Below, in pieces: positions 24,982 to 37,100 of a stretch of 64,000 nt of DNA. Position numbers and translations under genes: made by a program. This DNA is from Ooceraea biroi. Taxonomy: Eukaryota; Arthropoda; Insecta; Hymenoptera; Formicidae. Positions within the stretch are counted from its first letter, which is position 1. The number at the start of each line of letters is the position of its first letter. The stretch covers positions 3,455,838 through 3,519,837 of the forward strand of contig NC_039516.1 in assembly GCF_003672135.1 (NCBI RefSeq). Reading direction: 5' to 3'. Below the pieces are notes generated by a model that searched no databases, had not been told where the DNA came from, and saw only the letters and a program-made list of their open reading frames with translations.

Positions 24982-25246
24982 GTGACCAAAAGTACTGCGT
25001 GGAAGTTACAATATAGAACCTTGCTTTGCGTGGAACCTCGCTTCACATGAATTCAAAACCTATTTGGAATCGTACTAATTGTACTTGCAATGCAAATCAA
25101 CTAATTTTCATTAATTATTAAAAAACTATTATTTCCCAAACTCTAAAAGTTGTTTCCTAAACTTTCCCAAATGATTCCCAAACGATTGCAATAAAAAAAA
25201 AGGATTTATCATATTTGTCTGCTAACTATACGGCGGTCATTTTTAT

Positions 25247-25871
25247 AACGAATTAGCTTAAATGTATCTTTTAGTTACTAATACAGCTAATCTAAACAAC
25301 TTTAATGTAAAAACGAACTATCAACCAGCCTAAAAGGGTTGCGTGGAGCGTTCGACAACTTTCGGAAGTTCTCGGATAATACGGCGTCGCGAGGGCTACG
25401 AAGTTGCAGCCAATCGATGGGTGTCTCGCAGGCGAATCGCGTCACGTGACAGCGTGACAGTAGCGTTCGAAGATTTCCGACGCGGCAGCGCTTTTGGCGC
25501 TTCCGAAGCGATGTATAGCGCGCGAGAAATGATGCGTGAGCAGTCGTGAATTGAGGTTAGGGACCGAAAGGTTTAAATCGCGTCTTCATCGTCCATAAAA
25601 ATGAGCGGAAATGGGAAGAAATTTGAACGTGGTGCTCATCTTCGCGCGTACGACCCTGACCGCCTCGACATCTTGGGACCCGGCGGACTGCCGGCGAACC
25701 TCAACCGGCACGACGCGACGTCACGACGCTGCACGTCACGGCACTCCCCTCTTCCGTCAAGAAACTTGCCGCGGTTTCGCGTCACCTCGTTCTCACTCCT
25801 TCGCGGCTCGTCGGCACCGCATGGTCTTGTGCTCCGTCTCAGCCCTACTACAGATCATCTGCAAATTAATT
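25247..25871 (+). promoter_or_regulatory. NDPK promoter and 5' leader
   Basis: A CpG-rich stretch from about 25,330 leads into the nucleoside diphosphate kinase start. It holds in-frame upstream ATGs at 25611 and 25821 with no intervening stop. No clear TATA box. The 5' edge borders the duplicated CATTTTTAT of the adjacent transposon. Confidence 0.45.
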
Positions 25872-28211
25872 ATGGCGGAAAACAAGGAACGCACCTTCCT
25901 CATGGTCAAACCGGACGGCGTCCAGCGCGGTCTGGTTGGCAAGATTATCCAGCGGTTCGAAGAGAAGGGCTTCAAATTGGTGGCTATGAGGATGGTTTGG
26001 GTGAGTATCGCTCGCCATCATCGCTAACTTCACCATCTGTAGCCTATGGTGCAACGAGGATCGACGTACCCGCGATGTACCACGTGGTTCTTCGAGAGTA
26101 AAGAGCTCACTGTTTAATTCGATTTTATTACATTCAAATTGAAGCTACTCCTTTAATGTCTTCATTTCGAGTACTATGTACGCGTTGGCAAGTGCAAAGT
26201 GCGTTGTATTACCAAACATTACGCGGTCGCGCAATGGCGTATTTAATTCCAATTCAGGTCTCAGAATATATAATTAAATTCAATTGCTCCCCGGCGATCG
26301 TAGCGTTTTTCAGAATCGCTGCAACAAACCAATTCGAATCCAGTTACGAGAGTTGGGACATTGATGTATGGCGAAGGTAACAAATTGGATTAGCGATTAT
26401 TAAGATTGGAAGTGAGGTGATACGTAACATCTTTTTGTTACAAATGTGCAAAACCAGTATCTCGTCTCGTGTCATTCGAGATTTAGATAATGAATTTAAG
26501 GTCATGTGTGATAAAGTGATAAAATTCAAATGGTAAATGAATTAATCAATAACGGTTGAGCATTCGCGCTATATAAATCAAAAACCGGTTATTTATATGC
26601 GCATTATTACATTTTCTGCATTTAAACCGAAGAGAAAACGAAAATTGAAAGTATAAGAAGCAACTGAAAAGAAAACCTAACCTGAAACTCTCAAGGTTGG
26701 AACTTGTCGACGCGACGTTCGCAACGCTTGGATGCCGCGAAATTTTGAATGCGAATACAAACGCGTCTATTTCGTATTCACACTACCTACAGTTACCAGT
26801 TAGTGATAAAAATCTTTAATTTGAAGATATGAGAGTTTTTTACATTTGCTTAAAAATTATAAATCTGTTTCTATAAATTATATACGCGCGCGCGCACATA
26901 CACACCTACATACACCTACACCCACACACGCACACACCACATAAGAAGGATTTGGAGTATAAAGAATAATGAACGCAGCAGTTGGAATTATAAAAGAACT
27001 AAACGAACCGCAGGGTTTTCTAATTCCTTAGGCCTTGCTGAATCGACGATATTGCAAATTCGAAATTGAATATCTCGGTACCTAACTATCCTAGCACAAA
27101 ATTTCAAAAACGGTTTTAAAGCTTTGAAACCCTACTTTTCGCAATTTAAATCGAAATTGCGCACGACGAGTTTTTTAAAATGGCGGAAAGGGAGAGCATG
27201 CGAAATTGATAAATGAAGATTCGAGTTTGCGATGGCACATGGTGTAAAGTAGGTATTGCAGCCCAATGGGACTAAATGCATATAAAAGTATAGAGTTTTA
27301 TCTTTAAAACGCTTTTTTACAAAGCTCGATGCGATCATTTTTTGTTGAGATACTCCAAATTTACTTAACAGAGTGTTTTCTTTTTTAAAGGTGCACAACT
27401 CAGCGAAAAATGATCGCATCGAGCTCGGTAAAAAGCATTTTAAAGATAACACTCTATATTTTCATTTGCATTTGGTCCCATTAGGCTGCGATATCTAATT
27501 CACGCCATGCACCGTCACAAACTCGGACTTTCGGTTATCACTTTTGCATCCTCTCATTTTGTCATCCGCCATTTTGAATCAAATGGCCGACCATAATTGC
27601 CATTCAAATATTCTTAAAGTGGATACTTGAAGCTTCATTTTGCATTTTTGAACATATTTTTATCTTCATTATTTACAAAGTTATGATCATTTGAAGGTTG
27701 GTAAATTTTTCCCTAAATTTTAGTGTACCGCTTTTTTTGGGGGTGAGTGTATATATTTTTTTTCATTATTGTGTTTTATGTATTGTAGCCCACCGAAGAG
27801 CTTCTGAAGAAACATTATGCCGATCTGGCATCAAGACCCTTCTTCCCGGGCTTAGTCAAATATATGAGCTCAGGACCAGTTGTACCGATGGTAAATAATT
27901 TATTGTTCAAATTAATGGTAGTTACGAAAAATTTGTTAACGTTTATATTAATATATTTATTTTTTTAATTCTTATTTCAGGTCTGGGAAGGCTTGAACGT
28001 CGTCAAGACTGGTCGCGTGATGCTGGGTGAAACAAACCCTAAGGATTCCGCACCCGGCACAATCCGCGGCGACTTTTGCATACAGGTTGGCCGTAACATC
28101 ATCCACGGTTCCGATTCTGTTGAATCAGCTAAAAAAGAGATCAGTCTGTGGTTCGGCGAGAAGGAAGTAATTGACTGGACGCACGCGTCTGAAAACTGGA
28201 TCTACGAATAA
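25872..28211 (+). CDS. awd: Nucleoside diphosphate kinase (awd/NME type), complete, 3 exons
   Basis: Moves the terminal phosphate from ATP to other NDPs through a phosphohistidine, mainly in the cytosol as a hexamer. Exons: 25872-26000, 27789-27890, 27981-28211, all phase 0, giving 153 aa, the length of the fly awd product. MAENKERTFLMVKPDGVQRG carries the KPDGVQRGL signature. RPFFPGLVKYM and GPVVPMVWEGLNVVKTGR follow. RGDFCIQVGRNIIHGSDSVE contains the active-site His in the NXXHGSD motif, and the chain ends in NWIYE. The start at 25872 matches the usual MA-NKERTF start. An upstream in-frame ATG (25611) would add 87 residues. The 1.8-kb intron 1 holds a foldback repeat and a CA/CG-rich microsatellite. 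Confidence 0.96.
26885..26938. repeat. CG/CA microsatellite in NDPK intron 1
   Basis: An alternating purine-pyrimidine tract, CGCGCGCGCAC then repeated ACAC, interrupted by CTA. Alternating CG/CA can adopt Z-DNA; no role is shown by the sequence. Confidence 0.65.
27175..27576. mobile_element. Imperfect 0.4-kb foldback in NDPK intron 1
   Basis: The outer ends AAAATGGCGGA and TCCGCCATTTT pair, and the inner arms GATGCGATCATTTTT and AAAAATGATCGCATC pair around a loop near 27,345-27,400. Between them the arms are diverged (for example CCCAATGGGACTAAATGCAT against ATGCATTTGGTCCCATTAGG-like sequence). No coding capacity. Probably an old MITE; target duplication not clear. Confidence 0.6.
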
Positions 28212-28377
28212 AAATCTGTGACGGGATGGTTTTACCAGAAGATACTTTCTTTATGAAGCGACCTTAGAATTTTCGCGAGCCATACTGCCAGCCGAGTTTG
28301 TATGCAAGTGACTCGGATCGTCGAAAGCAAAGCTGAGATCCGAGGAAAAATATCTCCCGATACATTTGTAAAGAATG

Positions 28378-28383
28378 AATAAA
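28378..28383 (+). terminator. Poly(A) signal of NDPK
   Basis: AATAAA about 170 bases after the stop codon; a second AATAAA lies near 28,451. Confidence 0.55.
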
Positions 28384-29394
28384 AGATTGCTGCAACTTGT
28401 CGAAAATTCTTGGATATTATATTTGAAATCTCACACCGTACACACGCCTTCAATAAAAGTTCTATAAAAGTTGTAATGAGAGACACAAGAGTACAAGGTG
28501 AGTTCCTGAATATCAAAATTATATAATGATTAATATTAATAAGAGCTGTTGAAATTTATAAAAAGGTTAATAAAAACTTTTAAAAATTAACGAATATTAC
28601 AAGATGCATTTGAAATAAACGAAAAATACATTATTATGTTTTTATACAAAAATACATTATTATTATGCTTTATACATATGAAATTTTAAATCATATTGTT
28701 ATCGAACATTGTCATAAATGTTAAAACGGATGTAATATACGTGATACAAGTTATCGAATATAATTGACACAGAATTAATGTAAAATAATATAAATTAATA
28801 TATATTTTTTCTTGCTTTGTTCCTATTCTTTAAGAATTCAAAATTATTATATTTAAATGTAAACACTTATTTCCGGTTCAATAAATGTTTCACACGAGAA
28901 GAAATAACTGTACATTATTACTTTTACCTTCAGCTAACATTTTGCTTGAAATTTCTGTTTTAAATTGATATAAAAGTATATAAATTTTACAGTACTTTCA
29001 TTTATAGGGCAGTCACAGATACAATATAAAAATTACGAGGAATATTTAAAAGAGTCATACAGTGCTTTCTCTTTGATCGCTTCATTATATATGTATATGT
29101 ATATGTACATATTAAGTAGAAATTTTTTCAAATAGTACGAATAATATATAAACACACATGTAATTTTCCTTATTAATGCTTACAAAGATAAAGAAGAAGA
29201 GTAGATTATAAAAATAACAAAACTGAAATTATATAAATCTTACAAAAACCAGTTTTGCAGTATAGCTTTATGCGCAGATAACTCGATAATGTGTCCTCAT
29301 CTAAAATGCATCTAATGAAATTTGCATTGTGTCGTTTACGCACGTGATTCGCGTGAATAACAATCGATGTTTGACATCGGTATAGTCGCAATTC
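28384..29394. other. AT-rich spacer between convergent NDPK and LITAF genes
   Basis: Very AT-rich sequence without supported open frames. It probably holds the 3' ends of both convergent genes. I see no repeats or RNA genes. Confidence 0.5.
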
Positions 29395-29400
29395 TTTATT
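29395..29400 (-). terminator. Candidate poly(A) signal of the LITAF gene
   Basis: Minus-strand AATAAA only 12 bases after the stop codon, which would give a very short 3' UTR. Further copies lie lower in the AT-rich spacer. Confidence 0.35.
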
Positions 29401-29412
29401 CCTACGCTAAGA

Positions 29413-29996
29413 TTAGTTATCAGACGATCCCAGATAAGCGGTACATGCTGGACAATAATGTTTCTTCACCATACAGGTATCCATGCAGTAAGGACAAGGT
29501 GCGCAACACCAGCATCTAGAAGGAAAAGAAAATTCCGATTTAATCGTGCCTCTCATTATCCTGGGACCTCCGGATCGTATCTTATGATCTTACCCCAGTA
29601 GACAGAGGAGCAATGCAAATAGATGCGTCTTCGTGTTCGCTTCAGTCTCTATGCGGGTGGATACGTTGGCATGGCAGTGCGGGCAGATCATGTGTTGCGA
29701 TTCAGGTCCGAAGGCCACACTCGATATGACCACGTCTGCAACAAATATCGCATTAAATTTTAAGAATGATTAATTTTGAATTATTTATATGCGTACAATA
29801 TCGTTCCTCAATATTCCGACCATTCGCGATTATCTCTAAAAATGATTTTGTGCTCACTTTGTTGTGGGGGTGGGTTGGGGTTGGGCAGCGGACATCTCAT
29901 GTCCGGTTGCGGCGGCATGTAACCAGGTTGCGGCACATAAGCAGGTGGCATGAAACCAGGTTGATGCGGTGATGGTCCTTGCTCCATTTTATCCAT
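29413..29996 (-). CDS. LITAF-domain protein (cell-death-inducing p53 target/LITAF-like), complete, 3 exons
   Basis: LITAF-domain proteins are small peripheral membrane proteins of late endosomes and lysosomes whose zinc-binding halves flank a membrane-inserting hydrophobic stretch. Exons in transcript order: 29858-29996, 29594-29735, 29413-29515; phases join to 127 aa. The N-terminus is Pro-, Gln- and Gly-rich (MDKMEQGPSPHQPGFMPP), with PPxY-like PPAY and PGYMPP motifs. Exon 2 gives FGPESQHMICPHCHANVST, the first CxxC knuckle, then THLFALLLCLLG. Exon 3 starts the Cys-rich end of the hydrophobic stretch (CWCCAPCPYC), then the second knuckle KKHYCPACTAYLG. This is the standard LITAF order. A non-coding 5' exon is likely, since an acceptor-like sequence lies near 30,020. 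The paralogue cannot be specified. Confidence 0.92.
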
Positions 29997-32900
29997 TTAG
30001 ATTGGTTGCTGCGTCTACTTGCAAAAGTAAAAAGATCTGGTGTTATTAATGTTTAGCGATTGAGTTTTACTTTTGGATTTCGTATCTGGCATAACTGATT
30101 TTATATAATTCCTTATCTTTTCGTGTTTCTAGTACTCTTAGACTTGCACACAGTAAGTAATGCTCTTGCACATCGGAGATAAGAACGAGAATGGATTAAA
30201 CGATGACGAGAGTACAGGAAATTTTTTATATGAGACGGATACGATTAGACGTTATTAGAGGCCTGCTCTCTCCTTCTGCCGGATGAAAATAAATCCATAT
30301 AGAGAAATGAATCATCGATTTTATGTAAACCAATATTTCACGGAGCAGTTTAACGCACTCGAGTGACCTCGAGGCGAACAAATAGTAGTCCTTGTAAATG
30401 TTTTGCGTTCGTTTAAATAGGACGAAGTGTGTTTTTAACTAAATAACATTCATTGCGAATAGAAATCTAGTTTATGATCAAGATTGTGGTCGATTTACGT
30501 TCGATATTTTACTTGCAAAATTCTCAACTTCCTGATTGACGTGTTGGCGAGTTTAGTATCGTCTTTGCACCGTGGCTGCACCTATATATACCTATATATA
30601 CCCGTTCGTAGAACATATGGGTCATATATCACTCAAGTGATTAACGATCTTATCGCGATTCGTGAAAATCTCATGCAATTTTATGTATCGTAATCTTTCA
30701 CGATAACTTCGCGATGTTTTTTCTCAGTCGAGCGGTTTTAATTAAAATTTAGCAGAACGAGCGATATCAAGAGATTGATTTTCGCCGCTCTAAATAAATA
30801 TTAATATAATATTAGTTGAGTAAGAGAGAAAGATTAAGTATTATATATTACAATTTTTTATTTTTTTTTAATATTTAGAAATATAATAATTGCAACTCTA
30901 GCGCATTATCATACATGCTACGTTAAAAACTAATTGCATAGTAGTTCTTTTGTAGATCACGTAACGGGATTTGCTGTCAAATATTGTATTGCATAATGCA
31001 ATACACTTCTGAAGTTTTATGAAAGAGGTGTAAAGTGGAAGCTTTTAATCTTACGCGACGTATGGCTTGTGTATGCACACTGATACGTCACATGTGTGAC
31101 TCATATGTACTGATTTCAGTATCGTGTCAATTCGATGGGTACCAATAATAGTTCGATTAAATCATCATACGTGGCCTGCATCGATAAGATTCCGCTATTA
31201 TGTATGAGGAAAACGACGATTAGAAAGAATTGACATATAATAATAATTTAGAAATGCAAGTGTAACTTCTATTTCACGTACTTTCATCCTCCACCGTTCA
31301 ATCAAGCCGTTTTGTTCAAGTTTTAAAATTTAAATCTCGTCAGATTGAAAACGCTATGGCCTCTGACTTCTTTTTCATTGTTTTTTGCTAGGCATTACTG
31401 ATGCACGTGTAGTGTAAAGATAAATTTAAACGCAACATGTGCTTCAAGGTGAGCACAATACTCAATGTCGTGCCAAATAATTACGATTCATATCAGGATG
31501 CCTAATGTAAATGTAAAAATGTGCCGAATTAATCGAACATTTTGTTGGAGTGAAGCGAGGGAATCAAACATTTTATCAATCAAACAAAAATTCTTTTTTC
31601 GCGACGTTCTGTGAAATTTTTATTGTAAATGTTTTTTTATTAATTCACATAGTTTTCAAGAAATCGAAAGGTATTCTTCGAATAACCCATGCTAAAATCA
31701 AGCGAAGAGGATTTTCCTCTCTTTCCAAGCGCTCAGTTATGTTCCGAGATAAGGGACATTTATCGTTATTTGCGGTTCAGTTATTGCTAAAAATACGAAT
31801 GCACTTACCACATTCGCACACCAAACGCGCTTAACTGTCACTTTTTTTCGTTATTTTTTTACTCTATTATTGTTGATAACGATTAAATTATGAAAAATGC
31901 TTGCAAGAATTGTGCTCAAAGATGAAAATTGCTGTTCATACATTTTAATCCTTTCAAATATCTACGAAGTTGTCCTTTGGCGACTAAACTCTACAGAAAA
32001 ATTCCTGTTCTTATTTGAGGAATGTCTGAAAATGTCTGGTTGTTTGAGAGTTGTTTGATCGCGGCCCAGCTTCGGCCTATTAAAAGTGAACACCTACATA
32101 CCTGTTGCGCTAGAGAAGAACAAAGCCCGTTGGAGGACACCGTTACGCTGATGCTCGCACGCCGAAGTCGGGCTGTCGAGATTATTCGCGGGCAACGCGG
32201 AGTGCGTATGGACTTCACCGGTTTTGTACGCCGGTTTTTCTCTAACGCGACAGCAAGATAGGTGCTCGTAAGTGGGAGAACACAGTTGGCGAACGATATC
32301 ATACGATATCGCGCTGAGTTAACGCTGCTATCCGCAGGAAATAAACAGGCAACGAGTTTGTTTTAGTGGAACTGCTTTAGCCGATGTGCAGAATTGATTC
32401 TTTATGAGTGATCAATGTGTCGCAAGCAAACATTTGGAGCGACTATCGAAAGAAAGTGAAAGAAGTAATTTCCGCATTCCGCCGAGATATACTTGTGACA
32501 TGTGGCATGTCTCATGGCTCAATATATCATTCAGAGAATTGAATTGACGTAATTGATTCGACATTTTAAAATTCCACTTTTTCCACTTTCCATTCAAATT
32601 ACAATTTTATTTGATGAACATTGATCTCAATTCGTAGATTTAATACGGATTTATATGATTACAAACTCGATGAGTAAGTAGTTACTGGTAAGCTTCACGA
32701 TCTCAACAAGATAGATTTGTACGCAGTCGCGATAAAAGATATGTATTTTTCTGTTCTTTATCGAATATGACGTCGTTATATACATTTAAATCAGAATTTA
32801 TATACAATAGGTAATAACAACTAGAAGATAACAACAGATGTGTGATGATAAGATATGATTAAATAATCGGAACATCCGACACTCGGCTATTATACTCAGT

Positions 32901-34196
32901 ATATTTCTGATAACGTTTTTTTCGAAATGAATTAATTCCATTAATTTACTAATTCTCACTAATCTGCGAATTACTGAGCCCTGAATTCGTGTAAATGTTT
33001 ATAATTGCTGTAATCTATTTACTTAAGAATCTATTAATAAAAGAAATACTCAGAAATATGTCGTAACAAATACGTTTCATATCGTATACATATTTTTATT
33101 TCCATTTATAATATTTGTATATTGAAATTTTCTACATTTCACAACATCGTCGTAACAGAATTGTGCCATGTCAGCAATTTGGTCCAATCACTTTCACTAC
33201 ACACGCGTATTTAAAATTTCATTCACTGATCTCCTTATCGTAAATGCTGAAATATTGACGTGATGGTAAGAAAATCGTCACGAATTTAAAATCTCTAAAT
33301 TCCATAGCGATCAATTGAGTTGGTAAACTTTGCGATCACAGGCCACTGTATTCTTTGGCAAATACAATAACGATCGCCGTGAAAACGGTAAACGGTAACA
33401 ACGTAAGAACATTGCTTTTCTCTTATTACTATAAAAAAATTCGGTTTGAAACGAATTTCTTAAAACTGCATCATCTTTAAAAACTCGAAAACCTTTAAGA
33501 CCCAACTATACAATTTGCTAATAAATATACATATAAACTTCAATCCTTCATTTTTAATAATCTAATTCCTTTATCTTACATGTACATAGTTGTAATTCTC
33601 TAACTTATTCAATTCCTATAGTGGAGAAAGAACTTCGGGATCTATACTCAGGATTTCTGGATTCTGAAGTCGAATACACGATTTTTGCTAAACTGAGTGC
33701 TGCGTGAGAAACATTACGAAGAAACCAAGAAAATAACAAGCTTCAGTTTTCTTGCTACATTTTTTTACACGCCTTAGCATAAATTCGTGTTTAATCTCGA
33801 GGAAGATGAATCATTCCTGCCAGCACTGTACGTGACAAGCACGTCACCACGACGTCACTACGTCGTGTGCACGTCTACGCGACGTGTTTTCGCGACGCCT
33901 GTGCAGGCAGGGCATGATCATATCATTAGAAGCTGGAAGCTTTGAAACACTGTGCGGTCATTTACGGTTACTTTCCCAGAAACCCAGGATCCCTGAATCC
34001 CTAAATCCGTATTTCCAATCTTCTTCGGCAGAGTCAGTATGCAAACCACGGCAGTTTCGATACCTTCCGGCGAGAATGAAGGAGCGACCAGTTCGTGAAG
34101 GATTCATTTCGAGTATTTTTACGGAACTGGCCACGGAAGAGAAAAGAGGACGGGAGAATGTATGTACGATGAATCCTTATCTTGGTACAAGTGGCT
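29997..34196. other. Spacer between LITAF and coiled-coil genes
   Basis: 4.2 kb without a supported gene. It probably holds upstream non-coding exons and the promoter of the LITAF gene, perhaps the GC-richer patch 32,050-32,330, and the 3' UTR of the coiled-coil gene (near 33,900-34,196). Two overlapping opposite open frames at 31,991-32,302 look like by-products of that GC-rich patch. Confidence 0.45.
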
Positions 34197-37100
34197 TCAT
34201 CGTGATTCGTCAGTCTTGCTCGGCCCTGCAGAACGATCGAGCTTACTCTTCGGCTTTCGTCCGAGTAATCTGCGGAAGGAGGAAGTCCATCTCGAGCGAA
34301 CGAGCCCATCTCTTCCAACCACGCCACCTTGATCGTCGACTTCGTTGCTATCCAGCGACTCGCTGATATTTCTGCTTTTACCGCTGCTACTGCTAGTGCT
34401 ACTGGCGATATTCTCGAAGCATCGGGACCTGCGATCCCCAATCTCCGAGGAAAATCTGAATGAAGATAGGAAAGTTAGCGTAATCGGGCATTAATATATG
34501 TATTATTCCAAAAATCATTTTCCTTAGAGCAAAACAAACCCCGAATCCGAGGAAAACGCTCTGGCAGTATGTGGAACACTGGAGGTGGCTGAGGAGAGCG
34601 AAGGCTCGGCTATCGGAGTGCTTGGATATGCCTCGTCGTCGTAAGCGCTGTTGCTACTGCTGGTACTGCTGCTACAGCTTCGGCTGTTGGTACTGCCGTT
34701 GCTGCTGCTGTCGACACTCGAGTCGTCAATGTAACAAATTTCGCGATCGACTATAGTCGATCCGATTCGCGGAACGCGAGATGTGCCAGCCGAGGACGTC
34801 GCGCTGGGCCGTAACCAGCTACGAAGATCTTGTAAGGGCGTTTGAAGGCACTGCAAGAGCTTCCCACTGCAAAAAACAACACAGCTGATCAATATATCAA
34901 GCATTCTACGATCCATTTCTCTTTGACAATTTTGAAAGCGACAATTTTGAATTGCGGACTCGTAAAAGTCACGATCGGAATTTCTGGTTTACTTACTTGT
35001 CGCGATAATTGTCGACAGTGGCAAATGTATGTCTAGCGTATGTGCAAATGGAACATCGACGACGGTTCCGACAGGATGTCGCGTGGAACGTTGCGGCAGT
35101 CAGATGGCGGGTCGCGTGCTTCAACGCTATAGTCTCCCTAGTCAGCGCCGCGACACCTTCCTCCCGACGACGCCGCTCAGCTCCCAGTTCGTCCTGCTCG
35201 AGTCGGAGTCTCTGCCTTAACACCTCATTCTGCAAGAGGAGACCGTGAATTAATTGAATTTCTCGGATTTACATGAAAAGATGACACATTTACCTCTCTT
35301 TCCAGGGTATCCCTTTCGGCACGGATAACGGTTGCCTGCCGGATGACATCCTGGCGCGCTCTCTCGAGATCTCGTCTTGTAATCTCGTTCTGTTCGAGTT
35401 GCATCTGCAAACGACGGAAAGCTGACTCTCGCTGTTGCTCCAGTCGATCCTGCGCCTCCAGATAACTGTCTCTTTCGGCTTTGGCCCGCTCAACCTCCTC
35501 CTCCAATCGTAGACTCCTCTCCAACTGCAGGAAGAGCTCATCCTCTTTGCCGCGTAGTTCCGTCTCGCAACCTTCCAGTCGTCTCTCCAAATTTCTTCGG
35601 GCCTCTTCTAGCTTGTCCCGCTCAGCCTTCGGGAAAAAAAATCATCGAGTTAATTTGCGTGATTCTCTCACACGTGAAAAGAATGAATGCTTCGCAACGG
35701 CGTTACATAGTTGAAGATTAAAAACGCTATTAAGAAATATCTTTGAAAGTGAGATCTTAATGATGCATGCGCTTTCTTAATGCACACCGAGAATCGCTTT
35801 CTCGATTTTTGTCGAGTGACTTGAAGTTCGAGTATCACGAATCATGTCCATTTAAGAAATAACCCAATTTTAAAATACAAGATCAGATTTTCTCTTTCAG
35901 TTTCATTTCGCATTCTGCTTACTCTAATGATACATGCTTCAATATTTTAATGGCAATGGAGAAATCATCTTCGCATTTATCGCGTCAACGACAGCGTGAA
36001 TACGGCACTTCAGTTCAGTGCCTGTCGGTGAACGGCACGTTCTTACGATCATTCATCGTGAAAGAGATCTTGCTACGCGCATGATTGTGCAAAATATCTA
36101 AACTAGCTGTGCAGACTCGTTTCAAATCGCGATTTTCGTTCTGCAAAAGTCTATTCTAAGATTTTTGTTCCAGGCTGCTTCCAGGCTGCTGTCGCTTAAT
36201 CAGATATTATGCACGTTGACAATCACTGGTGACCCGCGTCTAGCTCGACTTCGCGCGATTGCATGACGCCGACGAATGACGCACACTCGGCACTCCTCCG
36301 CTGCCGCTTTTAGTTCTGTCTAGCGGCGACTAACTAGTCAGCTACACATTGTAGGTCAACTAGGTGGGTAAAGTCAGGCTGGAGAGGTTGATGAACGGCA
36401 GCTACGATGCTGCCAGGAACGTTAGGTTCCTCTGGTAAGCTGTTTTACCTATTAGACGCTGAAAAACGGGAAGTTGGGAAACCGGAAACGTCGAAGGAAA
36501 CACCAGTCTTAACAAAATAATTTTGTGACGTAAGTATAAATTTTGCTGATTCTAATTTAATGATAATGCTGTAAAATAGTCTACAATTAAGGTAGATTAT
36601 ATGCATCATTAATGGAACAAATGTGGAATAAGAGATAAAGTATAACATTAAAGTTCCATGATTAAAGATCCAAGTGTGAAAAGAATTGTGCTTAATTAAT
36701 GTCTATAAATTTTTACGCGACGAGATAAAACAGAATACCGTGAAGGAAATACCAAGGGATATCGATGTCGGAGCTCGTGTTTCACTCCGCAATCCTTTTT
36801 TTAAATTGCACCTCATTCGATCCCATTGGGAAATCTTATCTGGCAAATGAGGTGGGGAGTGCCAATTCCAAAGGGAATACCGTAATGCGGAGAAGAAGCG
36901 GAAACCAAGCCGAAGGATGCACAACGTGGCAGGAAAGTGGAATAAAGGAGAGGCTGACTGCCATTTTGGTCCGCGATCTCTCTTTAGGTCAGACGCATTA
37001 TACCGTTGCTTTTACCGCATCTGCGATATCATCCTGTGGCGACGACAAAAAAATGAGATGCGTCGGCAATTGCATTAACACCGCAGCATATATTGATGGT

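Larger units (their letters stand above)
23682..25237. mobile_element. 1.56-kb foldback element with 9-bp target duplication
   Basis: The ends are ACCGCCGTATAGTTAGCAGA and its complement, with inverted arms of about 150 bases. CATTTTTAT sits directly outside each end (23673-23681 and 25238-25246), a perfect 9-bp duplication, which suits a Mutator-like class more than hAT (8 bp). Inside, a block around GAATCGTTTGGGAAAGTTTA occurs at about 23,740, 24,070 and 24,550, and GTATAGTTAGCAGAC occurs internally as well as at the end. There is no recognisable transposase. Confidence 0.75.
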
